Source: Bacillota bacterium (GTDB lineage: Bacteria > Bacillota > Clostridia > Christensenellales > CAG-138). From it: a DNA stretch of 60,649 nucleotides. Positions 1-10,876 of the stretch are shown piece after piece; position 1 is the first letter of the stretch; each line of letters starts with the position of its first letter. The notes under the pieces were generated by a model. That model saw only the letters and a list, made by a program, of their open reading frames with translations, had not been told where the DNA came from and did not search any database. The stretch spans positions 1-60,649 of the forward strand of contig JAEESS010000008.1 in the NCBI GenBank assembly GCA_016286445.1, given 5' to 3'. The translations under genes and the position numbers were made by a program.

Positions 1-836
1 AAGCTCTGCACCTGCGTCCGGCCGTAGTCGAACAGCAGCGTGCCCCACTGCTTCATCTCGGAACGCCGCCAGTCGGGATGCTCGTACGTCGGCGTGCCGT
101 CGAAGTAGGCGAGGCCGTAGGAATCGCGGGTGAAGTGCGCGGGGACCCAGTCCATGATGACGCCGAGGCCTCTTTCGTGCGCACGGTTGACAAAGTAGCG
201 GAAATCGTCCGGCGTGCCGTAGCGCGCGGTCGGCGCATAGTAGCCGGTGACCTGATAGCCCCAGCTCGGGTTGTACGGATACGCCATCAGCGGCATGCAC
301 TCGATGTGCGTATAGCCCATGTCCGCCGCGTAATCGACGAGCTCATGCGCAAGCTCGCGATAACCGAGACCCTTCTTCCACGAGCCCATGTGCACCTCGT
401 AGATGTTCATCGGCTCCTTGTGCCGCTTCGAGCAGCGCTTGATGTACGCTTCATCCGTCCACGGGAACGGCTGCGCTTCCCAGACCATCGACGCCGTGCC
501 GCCGGGTTCGCAGCGCTGCGCGTACGGGTCGGCCTTCATTGTGACGTAGCCGTTCGGACCCTGCACCGCGTATTTGTACAGATGTCCCTCGTTGGCGATG
601 CCGATCACGGCTTCCCATACGCCGGTCGAGCCGACGGGCGTCATCGGATCCTGGAACGGACTCCAGCCGTTCCAGTCGCCGACGACCGCAACGGTCATCG
701 CGTTCGGCGCCCAGACGGCAAACCGCCAGCGCTTTTCGCCGTCCACATCGATCAGGTGGCAGCCGAGCGAACGGTAAGCTGTTTTGGTTGTACCTTCGTT
801 GAAATAGTACAGTTCCTCATCGGTCAGAAAAGCCAT
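1..836 (-). CDS. glgB: 1,4-alpha-glucan branching enzyme, N-terminal part (runs off the window)
   Basis: About 278 N-terminal residues are visible; the gene continues beyond position 1. The product forms alpha-1,6 branches in glycogen in the cytoplasm. The first ~110 residues form a CBM48-type beta domain (WRFAVWAPNA, VVGDWNGW). The GH13 barrel then begins (MNIYEVHMGSW, HIECMPLMAYP, SWGYQVTGYYAPTARYG) and includes the conserved region-I motif DWVPAHF. The start codon is the ATG at 836, preceded by GAGGTG. A promoter-like element lies just upstream. GlgB and GlgX-type enzymes share this fold, but the tyrosine-rich YQVTGYYAPTARYG block and DWVPAHF are typical of GlgB. The catalytic Asp/Glu lie outside the window, so activity cannot be judged. 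Confidence 0.93.
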   Translation of the reverse strand, partial: MAFLTDEELYYFNEGTTKTAYRSLGCHLIDVDGEKRWRFAVWAPNAMTVAVVGDWNGWSPFQDPMTPVGSTGVWEAVIGIANEGHLYKYAVQGPNGYVTMKADPYAQRCEPGGTASMVWEAQPFPWTDEAYIKRCSKRHKEPMNIYEVHMGSWKKGLGYRELAHELVDYAADMGYTHIECMPLMAYPYNPSWGYQVTGYYAPTARYGTPDDFRYFVNRAHERGLGVIMDWVPAHFTRDSYGLAYFDGTPTYEHPDWRRSEMKQWGTLLFDYGRTQVQS

Positions 837-896
837 TTATTTCACCTCGTCCCGGGCGTATGGGGTTTCGCCTTCGCCCTATTTTTTTACACCACT

Positions 897-925
897 ATCA
901 TACCATATCCTTCGCACAATGGAAA
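897..925 (-). promoter_or_regulatory. Candidate sigma-A promoter of glgB
   Basis: On the minus strand, TTTCCA (925-920) and TATGAT (902-897) are separated by 17 bases, about 60 bases before the glgB start. The -10 box is good and the -35 box matches 4 of 6. Confidence 0.5.
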
Positions 926-978
926 GTGTTTCCACCCGTGAATTTATTGTAAAAGTGAGAAAAAGTTTCCGGAATCGT

Positions 979-1007
979 TTTATTTTTGACGCAGGCTGTG
1001 GTATACT
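979..1007 (+). promoter_or_regulatory. Possible promoter of the M23-like gene
   Basis: TATACT at 1002-1007 is preceded by TTTATT at 979-984 with a spacing of 17. The -35 is weak, so a non-housekeeping sigma factor is also possible. Confidence 0.3.
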
Positions 1008-1036
1008 GCAACAAAACGGAGGAAAGGAGCGCGGAC

Positions 1037-2194
1037 ATGAAGGACAAAACGAAGCGGCTGATCCTGATCGGGAGCTTTGCGCTTGTGCTGATTGCGCTTG
1101 CGGTCGCGCTGCCGCTTGTCTTCGGCGCGCCGAAGCTGTCGGTCACGGAGGCGCGCACCGTCCTGACGCCCGAGCCGAAAAAGGAGGAGGACGACGTGCT
1201 GGCGTATACGCCGGTCCCGATGCCGACGACGCCTGCCGGAACGCCCGTTCCCGTGTTTCCGCAGAAGGCGGTCAACCTGCTGGTAAACGGCACGCCGGTA
1301 TTCGCGGTCGACAGCCGCGAGGCGGCGGAACAGCTGGTGCGGCTGTACTTCGATGAATGCGCCTCCGAACATCTGGAAAGCAACGACGTCCTGCTGACTG
1401 CGACGATCGACGCCGAGCTCGCCACCGTGGCTGCCGACGGGTCCGTTGAGTATGTCGCGTTCGACGCCGCGCTGAGCAAACTGCGCAAGAACCGTTCGCT
1501 GATCCCGGTCCGCCGCACGGTCGAGCGCGTTTCCGTGCTGGCGGAGACGCCCGCGGCTGAGACCGAGCGTTCGGCGCTGCTGCCGCAGGGCGCGCGCATG
1601 CTGATCCGCTGCGGCGTTGAGAGCTGCACGCTCGTCTTTACCGAAACGCTGTATAAGGACGGGCTCGCCGTGTCCGAAACCGAGACGCTGCGCATGCCGA
1701 TCCGCACCGGCGCGGCGCGGCGCACGCTGCTCGGCACGTACCGGTATACCGCGCCGTCCGTGCCCGATACGCTGATCCCGAACGAGGGCAGCCGCGGCCC
1801 GAATCCGCAGTCGCTCTCCTTCATCGCGCCGGTCCGCGGCAAGCTCGTCGGCTGCTACGGCCTTGCGACCGGCGAAATGCGCTACGGCGTGGACTATGCC
1901 GCCTCGCCCGACACGCGCATCGTCGCGCCGGAATCCGGCACGGTCGTGTTCCTCGGCGAGCGGCCGGGGCTGGGCCATGTCATTGAGATCCGCCACGAGG
2001 AGGGCTTCGTATCCCGCATTTCCGTGGAGGCCGGAGCCGCCGTCCCCGGTCTTGCGCTCGAAAAGCATGTGCAGAAGGGCGAAACGATCGGCGTTCTCCC
2101 GCAGATCGAATCCCGCCGCGAAACGGTCCTGCACTACGAGCTTCTGATCGACGGGATCCCGTACAACCCGCTGTTCTACCTGCCGATGCAATAA
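1037..2194 (+). CDS. Membrane-anchored M23 (LytM)-like protein with a G5-like domain; catalytic motifs appear degenerate
   Basis: 385 residues from the ATG at 1037, which follows GGAAAGGAG; upstream in-frame codons have no ribosome site. Residues ~7-27 form one membrane segment, so the rest should lie outside the membrane. A Pro/Glu/Lys-rich linker follows, then a region beginning VNLLVNGTPVFAVDSREAAE and a stretch resembling a G5 domain (VRRTVERVSV... LLPQGARML...). The C-terminal ~110 residues have the LytM fold pattern (APVRGKLVGCYG, YGVDYA, IVAPESGTVVF, GLGHVIEIRH). In active M23 enzymes the zinc ligands sit in HxxxD and HxH. Here the equivalent positions read RYGVD and VLHYEL, so two ligands seem missing. 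It may be a structural, SpoIIQ-like protein. Assignment to the sporulation channel is only an idea. Confidence 0.75.
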   Translation: MKDKTKRLILIGSFALVLIALAVALPLVFGAPKLSVTEARTVLTPEPKKEEDDVLAYTPVPMPTTPAGTPVPVFPQKAVNLLVNGTPVFAVDSREAAEQLVRLYFDECASEHLESNDVLLTATIDAELATVAADGSVEYVAFDAALSKLRKNRSLIPVRRTVERVSVLAETPAAETERSALLPQGARMLIRCGVESCTLVFTETLYKDGLAVSETETLRMPIRTGAARRTLLGTYRYTAPSVPDTLIPNEGSRGPNPQSLSFIAPVRGKLVGCYGLATGEMRYGVDYAASPDTRIVAPESGTVVFLGERPGLGHVIEIRHEEGFVSRISVEAGAAVPGLALEKHVQKGETIGVLPQIESRRETVLHYELLIDGIPYNPLFYLPMQ

Positions 2195-2288
2195 CGGCGT
2201 TGCGTTCACGCGGCGTTCGTGCTATACTATCCGCATAGACCCCTCCTCCAGGCGAGCGTGGGGAAATGCGTTTTGGAAAGGAACGGTT

Positions 2289-2909
2289 ATGTATCTCATC
2301 GCAGGGCTCGGCAATCCCGGGCTGGGCTACAAAAAAACGCGGCACAACGCGGGCTTTCAGGCGCTCGACGTGCTGGCGGAGCGCTTCGGCATCCGCGTAA
2401 AGACCAAGGGCTTTTCGGCCCTGTACGGCGAGGGCCGCATCGGAAACGAGCGCGTAATCCTCTGCAAGCCCCAGACGTATATGAATCTGTCCGGCGACGC
2501 CGTACAGCAGCTTCTGCATTACTTCAAGCTTGCGCCGGAATCGCTGATCGTGCTGTACGACGACATCGACCTGCCGATCGGGAGCATGCGCATCCGCGCG
2601 AACGGCTCGGCGGGCAGCCACAACGGCATGCGCTCGATCATCGCCTGCGTGCATTCGGAAAACTTCGCGCGCGTGCGCATCGGCGTCGGCAAGGACGAAA
2701 GCCTGATGCTGCGCGACTATGTGCTGAAGCGCCCCTCGAAGGACGAGCAAAAGCAGCTCGACGAGGTCTTTCAGAACGCCGCCGACGCCGCCGCGCTGAT
2801 CGTCGCGGGAAACATCGGCGAGGCGCAGACCAAGTACAACAAAAAGCATGAGAAGAACCGCTCCGTCTCGATCGACGGACATAAGGACAGCATGGAACAT
2901 GGTGTATAA
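2289..2909 (+). CDS. pth: Peptidyl-tRNA hydrolase
   Basis: 206 residues, slightly longer than the usual ~190 because of a polar C-terminal tail. It cleaves peptidyl-tRNAs released prematurely from ribosomes. Family motifs are all present: GLGNPG at residues 6-11, RHNAG with the catalytic His near residue 19, KPQTYMNLSG, DDIDLP with the conserved Asp, and SAGSHNGMRSI. The ATG at 2289 is preceded by GGAAAGGA. It is followed directly by mfd, the common pth-mfd order of Firmicutes, and the two are probably co-transcribed. Confidence 0.96.
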   Translation: MYLIAGLGNPGLGYKKTRHNAGFQALDVLAERFGIRVKTKGFSALYGEGRIGNERVILCKPQTYMNLSGDAVQQLLHYFKLAPESLIVLYDDIDLPIGSMRIRANGSAGSHNGMRSIIACVHSENFARVRIGVGKDESLMLRDYVLKRPSKDEQKQLDEVFQNAADAAALIVAGNIGEAQTKYNKKHEKNRSVSIDGHKDSMEHGV

Positions 2910-2927
2910 TTGCACCCGGATATCCGT

Positions 2928-6368
<3,441 letters not shown>

Positions 6369-6405
6369 TAGGAAAAAATCACGGAAAGGAACCTGTATTT
6401 ATCAT

Positions 6406-7878
6406 ATGAAGCAATGGAAAAGACTGCTTGCCGTCTGTACGGCAGTTCTGATGGCGCTGTCCACGGTCGCGTGTCTGGTGTCAAAGACCGACGACGCCGA
6501 AGCGCCGACCGACAAGCCCGCGCAGACGACCGACAATCCCGCGCAAGCGGACGCGCCTGCCGCGTCCGGCACGTTTGACGGCGACGCGATCGCCATGGAG
6601 CTCGGCGACGTCAAGGTCACGGCGAACGAATTTGCGAACGTGTTTGATTCCTACATCGGCATGTTCTCGTACTCCGGCACGATCGACAGCGAGACCGTCG
6701 AGCAGTGCATCGCCATGGTGGAGGACGAGCTGGTCCGCTACTACCTGCCGCTGTGGAAGGCAAAGGAGCTCGGGATCACGCTCTCCGACGAGGAGGAGGC
6801 CGAGATCGAAACGCTCGTGCGCGAGCAGGTCGAGGAGGAGCGCAGCGCGCTGCTGTGCCAGTTTGCGTACTATTACGGTGCGGCGGAGGACATCCTTGAC
6901 GATGCGTCGATGCTGACCGAGGAACAGATCGCGACGGCGACCGACGGCATCAACGAGCAGCTTGCCGAGATGTTCTACGACGGCTTCGTGTTCGACGATT
7001 ACCTCGATATGGAGCGCGACAGCTACGCAGAGGGCTATCGCATCGACAAGCTGACGGCGATGCTGCAGGAACGCTATGCGGGCGAGCCGATCGGTGACGC
7101 CGGGATCGAGGAATGGTATCAGAAGACGCTCGAGGAGCAGAAGACCCGGTATACCGAAAATCCTTCGGAGTTCTACAGCGATACACTGAGCTATGACAGC
7201 GGCTTCGGCGACGCGCCGGCGCTGTACGCGCCGGACGGCTATGTCCGCGTGCAGGTCATTGAGATCGCGCCCGAAGGCGAGCCGGATCCCGCGATCGCGG
7301 AGAACCGTACAAAGCTGTCCGCGCTCGAAGCGGAATACGGCGCGATCCTCTTAAACGGCGGCGACGAAGCGCGCAAGGCCGAGATCGAGACGGAGTACGC
7401 CGCGCTGAAGGCGGAAACAGAGGCGCTGGAGAACACGTACTACGGCGACGTCCGCGCGAAGTGTGAAGCGGCGCGCGCCGCGCTTGCGGGCGGGGCCTCG
7501 TTTGAGGACGCCATGGATACGTACAACGCGCACGACGAGGGCGAATCCGGCAAGGACGAGCGGCTTGTGTACCTGAACGGCACGGACACGCGCAACGGCG
7601 ATCTGCAGGGGATCGTAAAGACGCTCGAGGCCGGCGCGTACTCCGAGCCGACGCTGCTTGACGGCGCATACGTGATCGTCAAGCTCGTCGAGCGCATCCC
7701 GGAGGGACCGATCGACCGCGCGTCGATCGACGAGTCGATCCGCGCCGCAGCAAGCGCCGTCATGACGGACGAAGCGTGGGAGGAGCAGTTTGACATCTGG
7801 CTCGAGGAAGCCAGAGCCGCCGTCGTGTTCCATCGCGAAACGTATGAAATGATCGGCGATACGTATCTGTACGAATAA
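6406..7878 (+). CDS. PrsA/SurA-like peptidyl-prolyl isomerase lipoprotein
   Basis: 490 residues. An N-terminal signal ends in the lipobox TVAC (Cys near residue 23), so it should be anchored to the outer face of the membrane. A Thr/Asp/Pro-rich linker precedes an acidic, helical SurA_N-like region (VTANEFANVFDSY...) and a C-terminal parvulin-like region (AALAGGASFEDAMDTYNAHDEG, NGDLQGIVKTLEAGAYSEP, GAYVIVKLVERIPEG). These are the landmarks of foldases that help secreted proteins fold. The gene directly follows mfd, as is common in clostridia. The GGAAAGGA ribosome site lies about 15 bases from the ATG, farther than usual. Whether the isomerase site is active cannot be judged by eye. Confidence 0.82.
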   Translation: MKQWKRLLAVCTAVLMALSTVACLVSKTDDAEAPTDKPAQTTDNPAQADAPAASGTFDGDAIAMELGDVKVTANEFANVFDSYIGMFSYSGTIDSETVEQCIAMVEDELVRYYLPLWKAKELGITLSDEEEAEIETLVREQVEEERSALLCQFAYYYGAAEDILDDASMLTEEQIATATDGINEQLAEMFYDGFVFDDYLDMERDSYAEGYRIDKLTAMLQERYAGEPIGDAGIEEWYQKTLEEQKTRYTENPSEFYSDTLSYDSGFGDAPALYAPDGYVRVQVIEIAPEGEPDPAIAENRTKLSALEAEYGAILLNGGDEARKAEIETEYAALKAETEALENTYYGDVRAKCEAARAALAGGASFEDAMDTYNAHDEGESGKDERLVYLNGTDTRNGDLQGIVKTLEAGAYSEPTLLDGAYVIVKLVERIPEGPIDRASIDESIRAAASAVMTDEAWEEQFDIWLEEARAAVVFHRETYEMIGDTYLYE

Positions 7879-7902
7879 TGCGCGAATAAGGAGGAAAAGA
7901 AG

Positions 7903-8328
7903 ATGTACTGTCCGAAATGCAGAAAGGTTTTGCCCGATGACGCAACCGTGTGCGACGCCTGCGGCGCGTCGATCGCCAAGGAGCCGGAGCTGATGTTCGA
8001 TCCGCCGAAGAAGGAAAAATCCGAAAAGGCGGAAAAGACGCCCGCCGTCAAGGACGCGTTCAAAAAATGGGCGCGCGAGCAGGGGTCGTTCTGCCTGATC
8101 GCCAAGGCGGTCGCCGTCGTGGTGATGCTGTTCTACCTGCTGACCGCGATCGTCTATACCGTCACGCTGATCGTCGAGCATTATGCGGGCGGCGTGATCT
8201 TCTCGGAGTTTTTCTTAAAGCTTCTGACCGGCCTTGTCTACGGCGTCATCATCTGGCTGCTGTCCGACGCAGTGCTGTACCTGCAGCGGCTGTATGAAAT
8301 GAAAAAGAAGGAACAGAAGGACAAATAA
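7903..8328 (+). CDS. Zinc-ribbon membrane protein of unknown function
   Basis: 141 residues with a strong ribosome site (AAGGAGG) before ATG 7903. The N-terminus is a zinc ribbon with two CxxC knuckles (YCPKCRK and CDACGAS). A charged Lys/Glu linker follows, then two hydrophobic segments at about residues 65-90 and 100-125 and a Lys-rich C-terminus. This layout is common in uncharacterised Firmicute proteins. It lies 24 bases behind the foldase gene and probably shares its transcript. No specific function can be assigned. Confidence 0.8.
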   Translation: MYCPKCRKVLPDDATVCDACGASIAKEPELMFDPPKKEKSEKAEKTPAVKDAFKKWAREQGSFCLIAKAVAVVVMLFYLLTAIVYTVTLIVEHYAGGVIFSEFFLKLLTGLVYGVIIWLLSDAVLYLQRLYEMKKKEQKDK

Positions 8329-8342
8329 GCTGCAAATAAACA

Positions 8343-8376
8343 GGGGCTGTTCAAACGTGCTTGAACAGCCCCTTCT
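8343..8376. terminator. Intrinsic terminator between convergent genes
   Basis: GGGGCTGTTCAA (8343-8354) pairs perfectly with TTGAACAGCCCC (8361-8372) around a 6-base loop. The T-tract is short on the plus strand and AT-rich sequence follows on the minus strand, so it may serve both the zinc-ribbon gene and the deacetylase gene. Confidence 0.75.
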
Positions 8377-8385
8377 GCATATTGT

Positions 8386-9519
8386 TCAATTCTGCACCTT
8401 CGAGTGGCACACCGGGCTCGTCAGGTCGAGGCCGAGGAACGTGTAGCCGTTTTTCGTGCCCCATTCGAGGATGGATTCGACGGCGCGCACGCTTTGAAGG
8501 TGAATGTCGTGCTGCAGCACGATCGCGTAGTCCGAATGGCTCTTGATGCCGCCGATGACGCGGTTCTTCACGTCCGCGCTCGTGTAGTTCTTGCCGCTGC
8601 TGTCGCCCGCGGAAACGGTCCAGTCGAAGTAGCGATAGCCCATGTCCTCCATGATCTTCGTGAGCCGCGTCATGATCCCCTTGTTCACGCGGCTGACCGT
8701 GTTCGCGCTGCCGCCGGGGAAGCGGAAGATGCGCGTGTACGAACCGGTCTGCTCCTTGATGACCTCCTGCGTCTTCAGAAAATCGTCAAAGTACGCCTGC
8801 TCGTTCTTATACATCTTCTTGTATTCGTGCGTGTAGGTGTGCACGCCGATGCTGTGCCCCTCCTCATACGCGCGCTTGATGATGTCCTTGCGGCCCTTGT
8901 TGCCGATCACAAAGAACGTCGCCTTGGCGTTGTATTTTTTCAGCACGTCCAGAAGCTGCTCGGTGTAGCCGCACGGCCCGTCGTCGAACGTCAGATAGAC
9001 GGTTTTTTCGGGCGGCATGACGATCTCCGGCATCTCGACCGGCACGACCTCGACCGTCCGCACGACCGTGGTGCTTCTGCCGTCGCCGTCGGTCGCGGAA
9101 TAGGACAGCTCGTACGTGCCGCACAGATACGGTACGACCTCGCCCGAGACCCTGACCTCGCCGATCGGATTGCGCAGATAATCCTCCGCAAAGTATCCCG
9201 GATCGGAGAACGTGAAGTCCGCAGGCACGGTGATGTGTTCCCCGCCGATCAGCGTAATGATCGGGCCGGTGACCGGGATCTCGGTGGGCTCCGGCGTCGG
9301 AACGGGCGTCGGCGGCAGCGTCGGCAGCGGGACCTCCGTTGCGGCAGGCGTCGGAGACGGCGTGACGACGATCGTCTCTTCGTCGTCGGCCGGTACGGCG
9401 GTCACGGCGGCAGTCGCTTCCGCAATCGGCGCGGATACGCTCGATTCGCTCGATCCGCATGCGGCGGCAAGCAGCAGCAACAGCGTGCAAAGCAGCATCG
9501 CGCATACGCTCCGTTTCAT
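8386..9519 (-). CDS. Polysaccharide deacetylase (NodB-type) lipoprotein with an Ig-like domain
   Basis: 377 residues from the ATG at 9519, preceded by GGAGGT; the longer frame upstream lacks a signal sequence at its start. A signal peptide ends in the lipobox LAAAC. A Thr/Pro-rich spacer precedes an Ig-like domain of the 'GTYELSYSATDGDG' type. The NodB domain then carries the expected motifs: TFDDGP (catalytic base Asp and metal Asp), HTYTH (metal His pair), RFPGG, DWTVSAGD and LQHDIH. This suggests extracellular removal of acetyl groups from peptidoglycan or another polysaccharide at the membrane surface. All catalytic motifs look intact. The exact substrate (GlcNAc or MurNAc) cannot be told from sequence alone. 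Confidence 0.9.
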   Translation of the reverse strand: MKRSVCAMLLCTLLLLLAAACGSSESSVSAPIAEATAAVTAVPADDEETIVVTPSPTPAATEVPLPTLPPTPVPTPEPTEIPVTGPIITLIGGEHITVPADFTFSDPGYFAEDYLRNPIGEVRVSGEVVPYLCGTYELSYSATDGDGRSTTVVRTVEVVPVEMPEIVMPPEKTVYLTFDDGPCGYTEQLLDVLKKYNAKATFFVIGNKGRKDIIKRAYEEGHSIGVHTYTHEYKKMYKNEQAYFDDFLKTQEVIKEQTGSYTRIFRFPGGSANTVSRVNKGIMTRLTKIMEDMGYRYFDWTVSAGDSSGKNYTSADVKNRVIGGIKSHSDYAIVLQHDIHLQSVRAVESILEWGTKNGYTFLGLDLTSPVCHSKVQN

Positions 9520-9585
9520 TCCGCGCACCTCCGTTCCTTCTCCGATAACCCTATTATTATGACACAATTCTCCATAAAATGCAAC

Positions 9586-9629
9586 GAAAAAAAGGATGTC
9601 CGGAAACGGCGTTCGTTTCGGGACATCCC
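9586..9629 (-). terminator. Terminator of trxB
   Basis: On the minus strand, GGATGTCC and GGACATCC frame an inner AAACG/CGTTT stem and are followed by a run of seven T (9593-9587). A strong rho-independent terminator just after the trxB stop. Confidence 0.85.
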
Positions 9630-9648
9630 TTCGTCGTAAAAGACCTTC

Positions 9649-10566
9649 TTATTTCCGCTCGTTGATGTAGCGGCAGGCGGCCAGCGCGGCGGTCGCGCCG
9701 TCGGCGACGGCGGTGGTGAGCTGGCGCACGTACTTCGAGCGGCAGTCGCCCGCGACGTAGACGCCCGGCGTGTTCGTGCAGCACTGCTCGTCGGTGTCGA
9801 AATAGCCGTACCTGTTCAGCGGGTGCAATTCCCTGAACGGCTCGTTTTCGGGGATCAGGCCGATCGCGACGAACAGCCCGTCGCACGCGATCTCACGCTT
9901 CTGGCCGGTCGTGCGGTTTTCGACCTCGACGCCCGCAAGCGCGTCGCCGTTCTTGATCAGCCGGTTGATCCTGAGGTTGGTCAGCACGCGCACGTTTTTG
10001 CGCGATTCGAGCACCTGCTGGAGTCTCTGTTCGCCGGTCAGCATCGGCAGGTCCTGCAGAATGACGACCTCCTTGCACTTTTCGGCAAGCAGGATCGCCT
10101 CCTGCAGCGCCGAGTTGCCGCCGCCCGCGACGCAGACGGTCTGGTTCGTGTAGAAATCGCCGTCGCAGACCGCGCAGAACGAAATGCCCTCGCCGACAAG
10201 CTCGTTCTCGCCTTCAAGGCCCAGCATGCGGTGCTTGACGCCGGTCGCGATCACCACGGTCAGCGCTTCGTAGCGGCCGCCCTCCTCGGTCTCGACGATC
10301 CTGAGGTCGCCCTCGGTCGTGACGGAGATCGCCTTTTCGAGTTCGACGTCCGCACCTTGGTGCAGGATCTGTTCGAGGAAGCGGTCCGCAAACTCGTTGC
10401 CGCTCATCTGGAGCGTGCCGGGGTAGTTTTCCACCTTCGGCGAGTGCGTGATCTGCCCGCCGAATCCGTGCTTTTCAAGCACCAGTACCGTCTTGCCGTT
10501 GCGCAGCGCGTACAGCGCCGCCGTCATCCCGGCGGGCCCGCCGCCGATCACGATCATGTCGTACAT
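9649..10566 (-). CDS. trxB: Thioredoxin reductase
   Basis: 305 residues, the normal size of the low-molecular-weight enzyme. It passes electrons from NAD(P)H through FAD to a redox-active cysteine pair and on to thioredoxin-like proteins. Seen in order: FAD-binding GGGPAGMTAALYA, GFGGQI, the active site CAVC within FCAVCDGDFY, the second nucleotide-binding motif AGGGNSALQEA, and the C-terminal FAD motif TPGVYVAGDC. The ribosome site AGGAGG precedes ATG 10566. It lies directly downstream of nrdD, whose product carries its own CxxC redoxin domain, so the reductase may regenerate that domain. Confidence 0.95.
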   Translation of the reverse strand: MYDMIVIGGGPAGMTAALYALRNGKTVLVLEKHGFGGQITHSPKVENYPGTLQMSGNEFADRFLEQILHQGADVELEKAISVTTEGDLRIVETEEGGRYEALTVVIATGVKHRMLGLEGENELVGEGISFCAVCDGDFYTNQTVCVAGGGNSALQEAILLAEKCKEVVILQDLPMLTGEQRLQQVLESRKNVRVLTNLRINRLIKNGDALAGVEVENRTTGQKREIACDGLFVAIGLIPENEPFRELHPLNRYGYFDTDEQCCTNTPGVYVAGDCRSKYVRQLTTAVADGATAALAACRYINERK

Positions 10567-10833
10567 ATGGTTCCTCCTATGTGGTAGTTCGGTTTCTTTA
10601 CAATCCCTACGCCTCGTGCCTCGGCACCCGATCCCGAAACATGGTCGCAGCGTGTCGCTGGCGCTCCTTCTGCTTCCTGTTTCGGTCGCACCTCACCTCG
10701 CTCCTCCTCGCACAGCGAGCGCTCGGATCGGTACCCCTTTACACAAGGGAGGCATTGGTCAGCGCGAAGGCCCCCTTGTGCAAAGGGGGCTGTCACGAAG
10801 TGACCGGGGGATTGTCCATATCTTCAAAACGAA
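10567..10833. repeat. Gene-free spacer with REP-like hairpin element
   Basis: No gene is seen between trxB and nrdD. The stretch holds a compound repeat-like element. GCCCCCTT pairs with AAGGGGGC (10770-10790), and directly after it GTCAC-GAA-GTGAC forms a mini-hairpin (10792-10804). A partly related sequence (CCCCTTTACACAAGGGAGG) lies at about 10734-10752. Similar C-rich/G-rich hairpins occur at 14345-14367 and 58228-58253. Confidence 0.6.
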
Positions 10834-10855
10834 TCTCCGCAGAAATCTGCGGAGA
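10834..10855 (-). terminator. Probable terminator of nrdD
   Basis: TCTCCGCAG (10834-10842), a 4-base loop, and CTGCGGAGA (10847-10855) form a perfect 9-bp stem 21 bases after the nrdD stop. On the minus strand it is followed by a T-rich but interrupted tail. Confidence 0.55.
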
Positions 10856-10876
10856 ATCGAAATGGAATCGTCAGGC

